NCBI GenBank assembly: GCA_016748015.1
Contig: JAAOMT010000289.1
Span: 445,639 to 509,638, forward strand
Direction of reading: 5' to 3'
From: Geosiphon pyriformis
Taxonomy: Eukaryota > Glomeromycota > Glomeromycetes > Archaeosporales > Geosiphonaceae
Length of the DNA stretch: 64,000 nucleotides
The notes under the pieces were generated by a model. It saw nothing but the letters and a program-made list of their open reading frames with translations. It was not told the DNA's origin and did no database searches. Position numbers and translations under genes: made by a program. Of the stretch, positions 12,820 to 27,074 are shown piece by piece. The stretch's first letter is position 1, and each line of letters begins with the position of its first letter.

Positions 12820-13511
12820 TTAATTGGACTCTTCCGGATTCAGATTGCCTAGAGCCATTCTTAATTGCTCGATTCGAGCAAGTTGTCCTGGTATTAAGAG
12901 CTCCTGCTTTAAATTGGGCGGATTTTCTGTTCCTGAGATACTTGAAGAATTGATATTAGAATCAAATTTTTCTTTTGATTGAAGATATTCCTGATCAATA
13001 TTATATTTGGTATCTTGCTGCAAATTGATGAAAAAAGCAAAAAAAAATTGAATGAGATGTAATGAAGAATATTTATATATTCATGAAAAACAATGAGAGA
13101 AGAACAAGGTAATAGTAAAAAGCTGAATACCACCACAAAATACATTTCATCCAACAAGTTATCGAATTCAACTTGTAAGCGGCCAATTCCCGCTTTCTGG
13201 TCTTCAATGGGATCCCGCGGTATCCGTCCGAGCATCCTTAAGTTTTTTTAAAATCATAATTATCAAAATATCAGAAACCAAATCATCTATAGTAAATATA
13301 CGTGTTACTGCGACCCTGACGCTGATTTCTTATACTGACGGCCTCAAGACTCTGCTGCCAAATTGACTTAAATTTTGAAAAATAAGGAGGATGGGTAAGT
13401 TTTTAATATCGAGAGAAAATAAACTAACCAAAGAATAAAATTTACTTTTAAGCACATCTCAAGCTCTTGGGCTTTATTTTTAAGAAATCCGAAATCGTCA
13501 AGTTCTTGCAT
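12820..13511 (-). CDS. Unrecognised small, probably helical protein
   Basis: Family not recognised. On the minus strand an exon 13511-13446 starts MQELDDFGFLKNKAQELEM and is followed by a GTAAAT donor. A second exon at about 13370-13320 encodes IWQQSLEAVSIRNQRQ. A third from about 13232 encodes GRIPRDPIEDQKAGIGRLQV. The last exon, 13017-12820, after a TTTGCAG acceptor, encodes QDTKYNIDQEYLQSKEKF and ends GNLNPEESN before the stop. The content is charged and helical with no membrane segment. I could not make every junction agree in phase, so the internal exon limits are uncertain. Small size and coiled-coil character suggest a subunit of a larger complex, which is inference only. Confidence 0.45.
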
Positions 13512-13926
13512 TTTTAGCGGAATTTGATAAGAGAAAATAATGGAATAATTGATAAACCCTAGTAAAAACCTTTTTATTAATTAATAAACTAGTTGCACAA
13601 TTATCGCAATCAATTTTAAAAATTAAATAATTTTTGACTGATTAATTTTAAAAACATAAAGCCATATTTTTATTTTGGAAATTTTCATAAAAAATTAATT
13701 AACAATTAAATTTTTATAGTATTTAATAATATATATGTAAATAGGTTAACAATTAAACTTTTAAAAAAAATTGATTGTATGTAAGATATTTTTAAATTTA
13801 ATAATTTAAATATTAGATAAATTATAAATAATTGAGCACTTTTGTAATGTGAATCATGTGATTACTATATATTGAGATGAAAAGCTGAATATAAAGGGCA
13901 CAAATAAAAAAAATTCTCATATTCTC
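13512..13926. other. AT-rich intergenic region upstream of NFU1
   Basis: Divergent spacer between the minus-strand small gene and NFU1. AT-rich with no open frame, so it presumably contains both promoters. Confidence 0.6.
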
Positions 13927-14828
13927 ATGTCTCAACGTTCGTATTTTTTATTTAGTACTTTAACACATAGGTCAGCCAACGCCCTTAAAATGGGCGTTGC
14001 AAAAAGTTGGCCACGTTCCTTTTTCAAACCTAGCTTTCCAAAGGTACCATTAATACCAATTTTACATGAAAAAAGCTTATCCCCCAATTTAACCCGTAGT
14101 TTAGAATTTCAACAAGGTAAGAAAAGCTTTAATTCCTAAATTTGTTTCAAATCCGTAATTTGAGTTTATTCACTTTCACCTGATTTTTAATAGTACGCAC
14201 AATGTTCATCCAGACAGAGACCACTCCAAATCAGGATTCCCTCAAATTTATACCGGGTGTTCCGGTAATGGGTGAAGGTGGAACAGCCGAGTTTCTTTCA
14301 GGTCACTCGGCTTCCACGTCACCTTTGGCCAAATTGCTTTTTCGAATAGAAGGTGTTCGTGGTGTTTTTTTTGGTCCAGATTTTATCACTATCAGTAAAG
14401 ATCAAGACACACCGTGGCAATTAATGAAGCCCGATATTTATGCTAATATTATGGATTTTTTCGCTACTGGTCAACCAATTGTTACGGAAGAACAGCCACC
14501 CTCTGACACAACAATTCAAGAGGGTGATTCAGAGGTTGTGCAAATGATAAAGGAGCTTCTTGAAACTAGGGTAAGACCTGCAATACAAGAGGATGGTGGT
14601 GATATAGAATATCGTGGATTCGAAAATGGTATTGTGAAATTAAAATTACGAGGATCATGTAGAACATGCGATTCTTCAGTTGTGACCCTCAAAAATGGCA
14701 TTGAGAATATGTTGATGCATTATATTCCTGAAGTTATTTCAATCCAGCAAGTATTAGACAAAGAGGAAGAAGTTGGCCAACAAGAGTTTGAAAAGCTGGA
14801 AAAAAGATTGACAGGTGCACAATTATAA
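13927..14828 (+). CDS. NFU1: Mitochondrial iron-sulfur scaffold NFU1
   Basis: Late-acting Fe-S carrier that delivers 4Fe-4S clusters to lipoyl synthase and other mitochondrial enzymes. Two exons, 13927-14116 and 14194-14828, with a 77-nt phase-1 intron, encode 274 residues. Residues 1 to about 65 are basic and hydroxylated without acidic residues, as in a mitochondrial presequence. An N-terminal Nfu domain starts at about residue 67 ([16 protein letters not shown]). The C-terminal NifU-like domain has the cluster-binding CxxC at residues 219 and 222 (GSCRTCDSS). The ATG at 14202 at the start of exon 2 is internal: the splice adds VRT before it, as in relatives. Confidence 0.95.
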
Positions 14829-15075
14829 TTATGCTTAAAAAAAGGCTTTTACTTCTATCGAAGCTCTTCGATATGTTAAGTCTAGAGATGGAATTCTATG
14901 ATGTTGGCAACACCCATTCCCCCCTTAAGCTTCAACTTTGGCTTTCTGAAACATTCTGTATGGCCTCTGATGATCTCTACTCAAATACGTGATCTTGTTT
15001 TGGATTGAAGGCGAAAAGATGTTCCCTTTTAAATCCAATAGAAGAGTAAATCACATAAAATATGCGATTGTCACC

Positions 15076-15842
15076 TTATTCGTTGATCATAGATATTCTT
15101 GGATCAATCGCATAAAGTTGCGTGTACATTTTCACCAGATTATCATAGCCCATTTTATCTCCGCATCTAATTAAATTGGCTTTTGGAATAAAATAAAGTT
15201 TGAAGATTGATGAAGGAACAAATATAAGAAATTTCATAAAAGATAATGTTGGATATTGATCTTGTGAATGATTATGATGAAATTTACATTAAACTTTGCT
15301 TTTTATTACTATGCTACTTACCAGCATCGCAATTCAAAGGGCTATTCGCTTCAGGTGTTGACAAAAGCAACCGAATAGCCATGCAAGCAGACTGCAAAGT
15401 CCATGCTGGACTCCAAGCAGTTTTTAAAATATCCAAACATATTTCTCCCGTCTGACAATGATAATAATTAAGTAATAGTTTAAAGGTAATATTAAGAATC
15501 TAAAAATAAATTTCTTGCCTTCCAGGATATGTTAGGATGACATAATTTAGTCAAGAATTGGATCTTTGGAGGATGAATAGGGTATGTTTTTGGAACATCA
15601 ATAGAAAGCTTCCAAAAGCCACCTATATCATTAAAAGAAGATAGAAATTAAAGAATTTCGGTATTTTGAGACATAACCGGAATTTTACCTTCATAAGGTG
15701 TATCCTTTTCCCCACATAGAATCGCTTGCCAAACGAGAATGTCATCATCTTTGACAGGAGCCAGTTCTATTAAATCTGGGTTAGGTTCCTTTTGATACTC
15801 TCTGAATTCTTTCAATAAACGACGAGTTACGGCTTCTGACAT
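15076..15842 (-). CDS. PEX4: Peroxisomal ubiquitin-conjugating enzyme PEX4
   Basis: E2 enzyme that mono-ubiquitinates the PEX5 import receptor at the peroxisomal membrane so that it can be recycled. Exons 15842-15689, 15622-15519, 15451-15322 and 15179-15076 join in phase to 163 residues, normal for an E2. The UBC fold shows the HPN motif in HPNISWK, the catalytic Cys91 in TGEICLDIL and the W-x-P-x-W segment AWSPAW. The PEX4-like C-terminus reads NLIRCGDKMGYDNLVKMY. The second intron has a GC donor (GCAAGA). No GT nearby preserves the HPN-to-Cys spacing. PEX4 rather than another E2 is inferred from the C-terminal IRCGD block. Confidence 0.9.
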
Positions 15843-16517
15843 ATTTTGTTAGTCTAAGTTTCGTCTTTGAAATGGTAAATGAGAGACCCCAAGATTCTTG
15901 AATGAAGCCAGTATGATTGTCATTAAATTATATAAATATGAACTTCCGACCCAAATCGATATCGGAGACGCCATTTGAACTTTAATACGAATTGTGTAAT
16001 ACCTAGTTGATCCGACGCACTTAAATGACTATATCAGTTATTCAATCAGATTATCAAACTAACTTCCTAAACTGCTTTTTCTGGAAAAGGTAAAATTTTT
16101 TTGACATAAAAAGATTAAAAAAAGCTATCGAGTATATCATTATAATAGAAGTAATAAAGTGAAAGAGATACATAAAAACCCTTCGAAGCTTCTGCTACTA
16201 TAGTAAAAGTCCCTCAAAAACCAATACCGTTTACCGTCAGTCCAACCAATACTTACCGACCTGTCCATTATGATAATACGATGTCAACACAACCTCCTCT
16301 GGGCAAACTTCTTTTATGTCTACTCCGGTGAAAATTTTATCAATACCAAAAAAGTTTTCTCTTCACACCTAACCCATATATATAAGACCACTCAAACTAC
16401 TTCAGCCTCCAACAGATAAACAACTCTTTCTTTCTCTCACTTATTCCCAATAAGAGTCTTCGTCAAACAAATAAGATCACTAGTAATTCCCTTGCCCTCA
16501 CTCAAACAAATTTTGAA
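15843..16517. other. Divergent intergenic region
   Basis: Separates PEX4 (minus) from the FYR-domain gene (plus). No gene seen. It contains a TATA-like element and a CT-rich leader for the plus-strand gene. Confidence 0.6.
16377..16385 (+). promoter_or_regulatory. TATA box candidate
   Basis: TATATATAA about 130 bp upstream of the ATG at 16518, followed by a CT-rich leader (CTCTTTCTTTCTCTCAC). Both are common in fungal promoters. The assignment rests on position. Confidence 0.4.
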
Positions 16518-17808
16518 ATGGCACAAAACCATTCCCAAAGTTCAAGTCGCCAAGCAGGTTCTCCCGCACAAACTGTCTCACGAGACCGCTATACTAAACT
16601 CAAACGCAAAGCTCAAGAGATCCAAACACAAAATGAACGCGTGAATTCTGAATTACAACGCGCTCGCAAACGCATCAAAAGTTTGAATCAAGAAAAAGAA
16701 GGGCTTCTTAGTCGTCTAAGTCACATAAAAGACAAAGATCCCTCAAAAACCAAAATTTCTGGAAATAGTTCCCCCCGGCTGGAATCTCAAGATATATCAT
16801 CAACTTCTACTTCTTGTGCATCATCACACTCTTTTGAAAAAAATACTAAGAAAAGAGTTGACCATGTACCATCCACTCCAACTTCTCTTACTTCCTCAAT
16901 TCTTTCTGGGAAAAATAAAAAAGCTGCACTTCAAGCCTCTTCCTCCAAAAAGGCTGTACTACCCCCTCCCGCCAAAAACATAGTCAACACAGTACCAGTA
17001 AAGGCTACTGCTAAGATTCCATCAAAAGGCTCAAGCAAACCTCCAGTGAACACAAAACCATTAAAAGTTCAACCTCTAGACAAAGATCAACGTGGAAGTT
17101 ACATATTGCCAGTTCAGATTGGAAGTATATTGACGGTTATAAATCTTGGAAAAGTTATTTACGACAGGAAAACGTTCCATAATGAAAGATATATTTTTCC
17201 TGTTGGGTACAAAGTTCAAAGGTATATCTATACAGTGTAATAACTTTTTTATCTAATAAAAATTACTAAAATTGAATTTTTCATTTTCAAATTACCCAAT
17301 CAGATCATACAATAGTATGATTGATCCAAATACACAAACCGTTTACACTTGTTCAATAGAAGATGGTGGTGATGGGCCAAAATTTGTAATCGAGCCTGAA
17401 GATCAACCAGATAATCCTATCACAGCTAAAACTGCTACTGGCGCTTGGGTAACTGTTGTTCGTGCAGCCAACACCATTCGTAGTCGCAAGCATTCAAACG
17501 CTGCATCCGGCCCAGATTATTTCGGATTTACTCATGCCACAATCCGAAAAATGATTCAAGATCTGCCGAACGCCTCAAAGTGTAAAAATTACGTCCTTCA
17601 GACTTTCGAAGTAATGAAGACAAGAAATAATGGTGGTAGGAAGCGTCGAGCCAATGAAAACGGTACAGAAAATGCGAGGGCTTCAAGTTCAAATGTTATT
17701 GGAGAATCCCTCACAAAAGAAAATGATAAAAAGGGAAATAGCAGTGGCAGCGAAAACGGGGACGTCATTGCATCAGATGCGAATGAGGCTGAAAGCAGCG
17801 ACAATTAA
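16518..17808 (+). CDS. FYR-domain (FYRN/FYRC) nuclear protein, TBRG1-like
   Basis: Likely chromatin-associated protein. Two exons, 16518-17221 and 17304-17808, with an 82-nt phase-2 intron, encode 402 residues. Residues 20-75 form a basic coiled coil (RYTKLKRKAQEIQTQNERVN). A long Ser/Lys-rich disordered linker follows. FYRN lies at about 197-235 (IGSILTVINLGKVIYDRK) and ends where the intron falls. FYRC lies at about 236-330 (YTCSIEDGG, WVTVVRAANTIR, DYFGFTHATIRKMI). The tail is Lys/Ser/Asn-rich. A coiled coil plus a FYR pair without SET or PHD domains is the TBRG1/NIAM arrangement. MLL/trithorax proteins also carry FYR but are far larger. Ortholog assignment is inference. Confidence 0.85.
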
Positions 17809-18521
17809 AGCTCATCATCTTTCACATGAAAATCTAGTATGAAATCTTTTATAAATATTTTCCTTGTAGTAATATCCTGACACATCTTTCTTTTTGAAAT
17901 CATTTTACTAGAATCTTTTTGATATATTTTTTTGCTTTCCTTTATATTTTCTCTATTTCACTAGCTGAGAAATCCTCTGATATTTTTTTGCCTTTTTCTA
18001 AATGTTGCTTAAGAAATAATTAATATTGAGCTACCTATTACAAATTAGTTTATTTTAGGCTAGTAAGTTTTAGTAAATATTAATCAAGAAATAACAGCTG
18101 GTGCAAAAAATTTTTCATACTTTACAAGTTTTTCAGTATTTAAACATAATTTTAAACAATAGTTGACAAATAATGTGCAGTTAAAATAACTTTTAAATAT
18201 TTTTAGAGCATATAAATATAATAATTATTTTTTTAGTTAATGCAATAAATATAACAATATAATTGAATTCATAAATTTTTGTTAAAATAATTTATTAATA
18301 ATTGATTACAATATTAATAGATGTTTTTTATTTAATACATAATTATTAAAACATAAAATTTTAACTTAATAAAATATAAATTTTTTAAAATACTTTGTTG
18401 AATTTTAATATTAAAACAAAAATACTTGATAAAAAAATAAAAATTTTTCTGAAAATTATGTGCAATTTATTTTTGAGCATAAAGTTTTATATTTTAGACT
18501 AAAAAACATTATTACTAAATC

Positions 18522-18570
<49 letters not shown>

Positions 18571-18624
18571 TAAAAATAATAATAATAATAATAATAATAT
18601 AAACAACAACAATAATAATAATAA
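18522..18624. repeat. (AAT)n microsatellite
   Basis: About 100 bp of AAT units with a few AAAAAT and AAC interruptions. Confidence 0.95.
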
Positions 18625-18840
18625 AATTGTAAAATTTAAATTATTATCAAAAAAAACTTGATATTAACATTAAAATATTTAAATATTTAAATAAAACTAT
18701 TTTACAAATAATAAAAATATAAAATTGAAATACATAGGTATAATTATGGTTTAATATATAAAATTCTAAATTTTGTCAATATTTAACAAGAAAATAAAAT
18801 AATAGATAAATGTATGAAAATCAAAAGGCTTGAATATTCA

Positions 18841-18884
18841 CATTTTCATTTTCATTTTCGTTTTCGTTTTCGTTTTCGTTTTTT
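18841..18884. repeat. TTTTCA/TTTTCG hexamer repeat
   Basis: Seven hexamer units in a row. The first units are TTTTCA and the later ones TTTTCG, so the variant is sorted by position along the array. Confidence 0.9.
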
Positions 18885-19134
18885 AGTCTAGTTTATGATT
18901 TTCTTTGGAAGCAGATCAAATTTACTTTTAATTCATAAAAACTATTTATAGCCAAGGGTAAAAGTGTTTTTGGTAAAAATGATCCTTTCACTTATTTCTT
19001 TGACACTCATTTCCACCAATTTTCGCGTAATCGCTATTTATCGGGCTTAGCTCAATTGGCCCCAAAAATGCAAGTATAGCTTTGAAAGCTTATCATGATT
19101 ATAAATTCTTGATCATTTTAACTTCAGTATTAAC

Positions 19135-19412
19135 TTAAAATTCTATATAGATGATTCCAAAAATGTTAAAATTAAAAAAAAAAGAGGCGTCTTTAATAAA
19201 ATTTTCTGCTGAAGTTTCACAAAAAAGCGATTTGTTTTCTTGACACATCAATTGTCGGGAAATAATGCTAATCATTCCTGCGTTTTGAATGTATGCTTTA
19301 AAAAAACAGTCAGTCAGCTTGAATCGATGATTAATAAACACATCATTATGAGATAAAGAAATCTCAGCAACTTCAACTCCATCGCTTTTCGGGGTCAAAT
19401 TATTTCGGCCAA
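19135..19412 (-). CDS. Orphan coding exon, unrecognised
   Basis: Minus-strand open stretch beginning after a TTTTTAG acceptor at 19413-19414. It opens in frame with GRNNLTPKSDGVEVAEISLS and continues about 90 codons without an internal ATG start. The GR...ISLSHN spacing weakly recalls the start of an FHA domain, but that is only a suggestion. Upstream exons would lie in or beyond the TAG microsatellite and the assembly gap, so the gene cannot be completed. It might also be a chance frame. Confidence 0.3.
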
Positions 19413-19509
19413 CTAAAAATTCAAATATTAAAAGTAAATTAATTTTAATTGATTGCAGTTGTACTGCAGCAAGACTTTGTCCTAGTGAGCATTACTAGAA
19501 AATTATGCG

Positions 19510-19815
<306 letters not shown>

Positions 19816-20093
19816 TTAGTAGTAATAGTAACTTATGTAAAAACTTTTTTCATGTTTAAAAAAGTAGAGCCTAATTCAATCTTGGCAATCACTACCATTT
19901 AATGCTTTTGGTCCGACCTCTTGGTAAAAAAAAGTGTTAAAAGCTAATCTTACCAAATTATCATCATCCTAAATTCTTTCTTGGATTCGATCCGTTACGT
20001 TTTGTTCGTTCAAAGACTTGTTAGTCCTTCACTACCTCACTCTCTCCTTCAGTTCCCACGGTTACGCCTCCCTTGTATATTTTTAAAATTTTC

Positions 20094-20824
20094 NNNNNNN
20101 NNNNNNNNNNNNNNNNNNNNNNNNNNNNNNNNNNNNNNNNNNNNNNNNNNNNNNNNNNNNNNNNNNNNNNNNNNNNNNNNNNNNNNNNNNNNNNNNNNNN
20201 NNNNNNNNNNNNNNNNNNNNNNNNNNNNNNNNNNNNNNNNNNNNNNNNNNNNNNNNNNNNNNNNNNNNNNNNNNNNNNNNNNNNNNNNNNNNNNNNNNNN
20301 NNNNNNNNNNNNNNNNNNNNNNNNNNNNNNNNNNNNNNNNNNNNNNNNNNNNNNNNNNNNNNNNNNNNNNNNNNNNNNNNNNNNNNNNNNNNNNNNNNNN
20401 NNNNNNNNNNNNNNNNNNNNNNNNNNNNNNNNNNNNNNNNNNNNNNNNNNNNNNNNNNNNNNNNNNNNNNNNNNNNNNNNNNNNNNNNNNNNNNNNNNNN
20501 NNNNNNNNNNNNNNNNNNNNNNNNNNNNNNNNNNNNNNNNNNNNNNNNNNNNNNNNNNNNNNNNNNNNNNNNNNNNNNNNNNNNNNNNNNNNNNNNNNNN
20601 NNNNNNNNNNNNNNNNNNNNNNNNNNNNNNNNNNNNNNNNNNNNNNNNNNNNNNNNNNNNNNNNNNNNNNNNNNNNNNNNNNNNNNNNNNNNNNNNNNNN
20701 NNNNNNNNNNNNNNNNNNNNNNNNNNNNNNNNNNNNNNNNNNNNNNNNNNNNNNNNNNNNNNNNNNNNNNNNNNNNNNNNNNNNNNNNNNNNNNNNNNNN
20801 NNNNNNNNNNNNNNNNNNNNNNNN
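20094..20824. other. Assembly gap (N)
   Basis: 731 unresolved bases. The gap hides the 5' part of the PSP1-domain gene. Confidence 0.99.
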
Positions 20825-22939
<2,115 letters not shown>

Positions 22940-23458
22940 AAGCTTTTTCCTCGAATTTATGGAGAAAATTATAATCGAAAACGACCGTTCAAGCAAAAAA
23001 TGCGTGGGTTTGTGGGAGGTCGGTTTTGAAATTTGTTTGAGTTTTATATAACTCTCAAAATTTTCATATCTTCTATATTCTTTTTTGTAATTCGGTCATA
23101 TAAACTTCAAGAGACGTCAGGGACGAATTTTTTTAATATTTATAGCCTTTAGAAAAAAGAGAGGATAATAAACACGATATATATTTACTCGCCATTTACA
23201 CCTTTCACAATTTTCTTCCCTTTTCTTTGTATCTATATTTTTTCTTCGACCCTTTTTTTAAACTTTCTATTTTTATCGGAGCGTTTTTACATCCCCAATT
23301 TATCATATACTCCCTTTGCTCTTTCGTGAACCCTTAATTGAAACGCCACTTTCAACGGCCTCACATCACCTGCCATAACATTTTGCTCTATTATATTACA
23401 AATACTACTACTACTATTACTCTATTACTACTACTACTATTACTACTACTACTACTAT

Positions 23459-23496
<38 letters not shown>

Positions 23497-23514
23497 TTAC
23501 TACACTACTACTAT

Positions 23515-23550
<36 letters not shown>

Positions 23551-24060
23551 ACTTAAAATTACAATTATTACAATTACAACTATTACACTCTTACAACTAT
23601 TACAACCATTTACTAAATTACTCTAGTTAACGTACATTATTGGTTGCTCCTCTCTTTCCCAACCAACCTAAGACAAGTAGACATTGTAGAAACATATAAA
23701 TATATACAGATGAAAGATTTTGGTATTTCTTTTCAATTTTTTTGCGCACTTTCGATGTGGACTTTTTTTGGAGAATGAAAAAAAAGGATGGCAGTAACTT
23801 TAATGCAAATTATAAAGAAATCTGCTTCATTTTGATTGCAGGACAATTCAATTAAATTTATATTTTAAAATACAATTTGAAAATTAACGTAATCTGATTA
23901 AAAAATGACTATTGTGACAATTACACTTATTACCTAATCGACCCAGGAATTAAAAATGATTAGTTTTATATTAATCAATGCTTTCATGTTTCTTTTTTTA
24001 AAATTTCGGCTTGTAGCTTTATTTATGTACCCGTTTTTTCCTTTCACATTTAAAAATTAA
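22940..24060. other. Intergenic region with microsatellite
   Basis: 3' flank of the PSP1 gene, then the CTA repeat, then the upstream region of the NT-C2 gene. No gene seen. Confidence 0.6.
23399..23550. repeat. (CTA)n microsatellite
   Basis: About 150 bp of CTA units with occasional TTA interruptions. Confidence 0.95.
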
Positions 24061-25388
24061 ATGTCTAGTATTTCTCATCTATTTGTTCCACGAGGCCGTA
24101 AAGTTGATTTTCAAATTGATATTCTTATTGAAGATCTTGCAAACGTTCCCTTACTTACTGGATTATTTTACGTGAAATGGAATATGAAGTGCCCGGAAAA
24201 GACAAGCGGGGCTACAGAGCGGTACCTCAAATTTCATGTAATTAAATTAACCTTTTAACTTTTCTGCGGTTAAATTTGGGAATTTTAACATAGAGCGCCC
24301 ATAAAAGATTATTCGGTATTTTGGAATTATAAGTTATCCAATGCCGCACAGTTAGTTGTTGGCAAAGATGGGATGTTAATGCCTTGTGAGTTCAGGGTAA
24401 ACATAAAACAGGTATTTCTCGCTGGATAATTTTCATTTTTAATGTTGCCCAAATCGATTAACATTTTAACTTGAATTTTGGTGAAATAGGAACTAAATGG
24501 AGGAAAAGTAATCAACAAGATCGGATCTCTTTCACTGAACCTTGCAGAATATGTTGGCTCAGGGAAGACGACGAGAAAATATTTGTTACAAAACAGCAAA
24601 ATTAATTCTACATTGAAGGTATTTTAAGGAAAAAATTATATTCCCCAATTAATATATCTTTATTCATCACCATGATTAGTATCATTTTAATTATTAGTTA
24701 ACTATTGACATGAAAAAAACTTTCGGCGATGTTGAATTCAAAGTGTAAGTGGTTCTTCAAGCTAATTGCCTAAAACGATTTTCTTAGATTCGAAAATAAT
24801 ATTGCTTTTTCTAGGCTATGGTTTCAATTAAACAAAATTTCATTACGTTTATTAAATATAATTTTTTTAAGATCAGGCCTCAGCTCAAAAAACCACAAAT
24901 TTTTGGAGGTATCACCGGAATAATAACAGATAGAAAAGAGCTTCAGGATGATCAAAGATCTAGTCAGTATTTAGCTCTTTATTGAATTATAAAAGTTTCA
25001 TTTTAACAAATTTCCTTTTTCGATTAGTTCGAGGATTTCGAAACAGATCAAATTTTGGTCCACATGATCTCTCCAACTCAAGATCGGCTACTTCACTGGC
25101 AATCAACAAATTTATTCTTTGAATTATTATGCGACCGCAAATTTGATTTTCGTTAAAATATTCCTTTCCTTTTAGAAATCCGCGTATTTTACACAAGGTG
25201 CACATCATACACCGCCACCCATCTTCACATCTTCTTTACTAACAAATTCGTTCCTTCGTGATATGGGAGACCGATCTCCAACAGATGTTATCGAGGATAT
25301 TTTTCTAAGAGTAACGATGAATATTCATTCCGATGATGAGAACGGAGAGGATAACGGAAAATTATTGATACCATCTGAGGCTCGATAA
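24061..25388 (+). CDS. NT-C2 (EEIG1/EHBP1 N-terminal C2) domain protein
   Basis: Starts MSSISHLFVPRGRKVDFQID. Exons 24061-24221, 24294-24411 and 24490-24618 join in phase. The next exon starts at 24698 and ends at 24742 or 24744, followed by one from 24872 to about 24955. The terminal exon runs from about 25177 to the stop at 25388. The NT-C2 blocks are clear: KVDFQIDILIEDLANVPLLT, TERAPIKDYSVFWNYKL across intron 1, INKIGSLSLNLAEYVGSGK and KYLLQNSKINSTLK. NT-C2 domains bind membranes and link to cytoskeleton or trafficking. The region between 24955 and 25177 has at least one more exon that I could not phase. Function beyond the domain is unknown. Confidence 0.78.
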
Positions 25389-25617
25389 GAAAATTTATTT
25401 TTTCCATAATGTTTTATCATTAAAATTTTTCATACAAGAGGTAATGATAGAGTGTATCTGATTTAGACGAATTTTTAAGTCACCTTTTCATTGACCTTGA
25501 ATTACTGTTTTTATTTAGGGCCTATTATTTGTTTGAACAACAAATATCAGCATTATTGTGGCCAATAAATATAGACATCACTTGCGCAAATCCCTTATGG
25601 ATTTGTTTGTATACAAT
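25389..25617. other. Short convergent intergenic region
   Basis: 3' flanks of the NT-C2 gene and of RRP41. Nothing else seen. Confidence 0.6.
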
Positions 25618-26864
25618 CTACCCATTCATTTTTTCAAGTGCATCCTTCATACTGTCTCGGATTGATTTATCCATAATTTTATATATGGCTTGACAACCTT
25701 CTGTACCCAAATTCATTACGCTTTCGAACTTGTCAATATGAAGGCGAGATTCCATCTAGAATTTGAAAAAATCTTTAGAAATTGTACTTAAAGATTAGAT
25801 GTGTGAAGCATCTTCAGACCTGCAAAAGGGTAACTTTTCCGGATTTTGGCAAAATAGCAACAGTAAGTTCTGGACTGTCTAATAATTCTTCGGTATTGTT
25901 TAGATCTAAGGGTATAGATCTATTATATTTCAGTGGGATAAAACTAGCCAAGCAAAAAATCAAATGAGCCTTAATTGTCAATCACCTAACACAGGAGTAC
26001 TATCAATCAATCCCGCTGTACAAGCGCATACATAGTCTGTCACGGGAACTCCCGCATCTATCAGCGCCATAGTGGCTGCGTTAATACAGATTTGGATGGT
26101 GCCTCAAATGAGATTTGATAATATTAGTGCTTAATTTCGGGAGGGAGCAGGTCAAAGAAAATATCGCTCTTACCTCCATCAAATTGTAATATTTGAATAT
26201 AAATGTCAATTTGAGATCGTGGGAATAGAGTGGCAATAATGACAGGCTCAAAAGTTTGCTTCACAGCAGACGCTATTTCCAAGATCCGCCTATATGGCAA
26301 TTGAAAGCGAGGAATTATATTAACCGACCAATTCATGAAAGGAGAACGATTCTTAATCGAATTATTACTTTTCAGTTTTTGACCGCTTTTTTCTCTCGCT
26401 CATGCTGAATGGAGCGTAGCTGATTTCGACATTTATGTTGGCTTTATTATGCATTATTTGGGATTTGAGACGTGGCTATCATGGAATTCAGTGAATATCA
26501 TTAAATTATTTTAAGAAAAAAACATAAAGTTAATCATGACACACTTCACTAGGTCCATATACAGCCGCTAAACATTTTGTGTTGCCTTGCTCAATATACG
26601 CGGAGCCGTCTGCTTGGCGTAACACCGACGGCCTACACTTGATTTTACGTAGCTCAGTGGCACGTCGACCATCAATTCGCAACCCTACACTTCAACAAAA
26701 ATAGTCTTTATGCTCTGAACATAACCCGGCTCCTTGAAAAAATAAAAACTTGAGACTGTGACCTTCTGGGTTTAATAATTCTTGGCGCGACTTTTGAAGC
26801 AATCGTTAAGATAAGAGAGGAATTTATCAAAAAGTATAAGAAATGCAAAGCATGGGTTTACCAT
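25618..26864 (-). CDS. RRP41: Exosome core subunit RRP41 (SKI6/EXOSC4)
   Basis: RNase PH-fold subunit of the nine-protein ring of the RNA exosome (3'-5' RNA decay and rRNA processing). Eight exons: 26864-26862, 26790-26763, 26684-26545, 26475-26384, 26289-26174, 26102-25986, 25905-25820 and 25755-25618. All phases agree, giving 239 residues. Diagnostic blocks are SRQELLNPEG, GLRIDGRRATELRKI, DGSAYIEQGNTKCLAAVYGP, FPRSQIDIYIQILQFDGG and VPVTDYVCACTAGLID, then SPELTVAILPKSGKVTLLQ. Like other eukaryotic ring subunits it should be non-catalytic. The first exon carries only the ATG before a GTAAAC donor. This start was chosen because the next exon begins SRQELL, as in fungal orthologs, without an ATG of its own. 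Confidence 0.93.
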
Positions 26865-27074
26865 TCTTTTGGGCAATTATTTCGAAAATATGTGGCAGTA
26901 AGAAATTTTGAGATTTACTGTATAGTTTCTATTTATAACAGCCTCGAAACTAATCTACGTTAGGTTAGTGATAAAAATTTCCATCTTTAAGCAAGTTACA
27001 TAATCTCTGGATCAGATTGAGACCAAGTGATTATATCCCTTTCACCTTACCTTTTCGTCATCTACAGTTTCGCA

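Larger units (their letters stand above)
17809..19134. other. AT-rich intergenic region
   Basis: No gene seen between the FYR gene and the orphan exon at 19135. It holds two simple repeats, annotated separately. Confidence 0.6.

Noticed and set aside
24327-24599. Minus-strand frame of 90 codons
   Set aside because: Antisense to exons of the NT-C2 gene, whose plus-strand exons match the family and phase correctly.
26124-26336. Separate small gene starting MNWSVNIIPRFQLPYRRI
   Set aside because: The first part is intron sequence. The conserved part is exon 5 of RRP41, joined in phase to the exon ending ERKKR.
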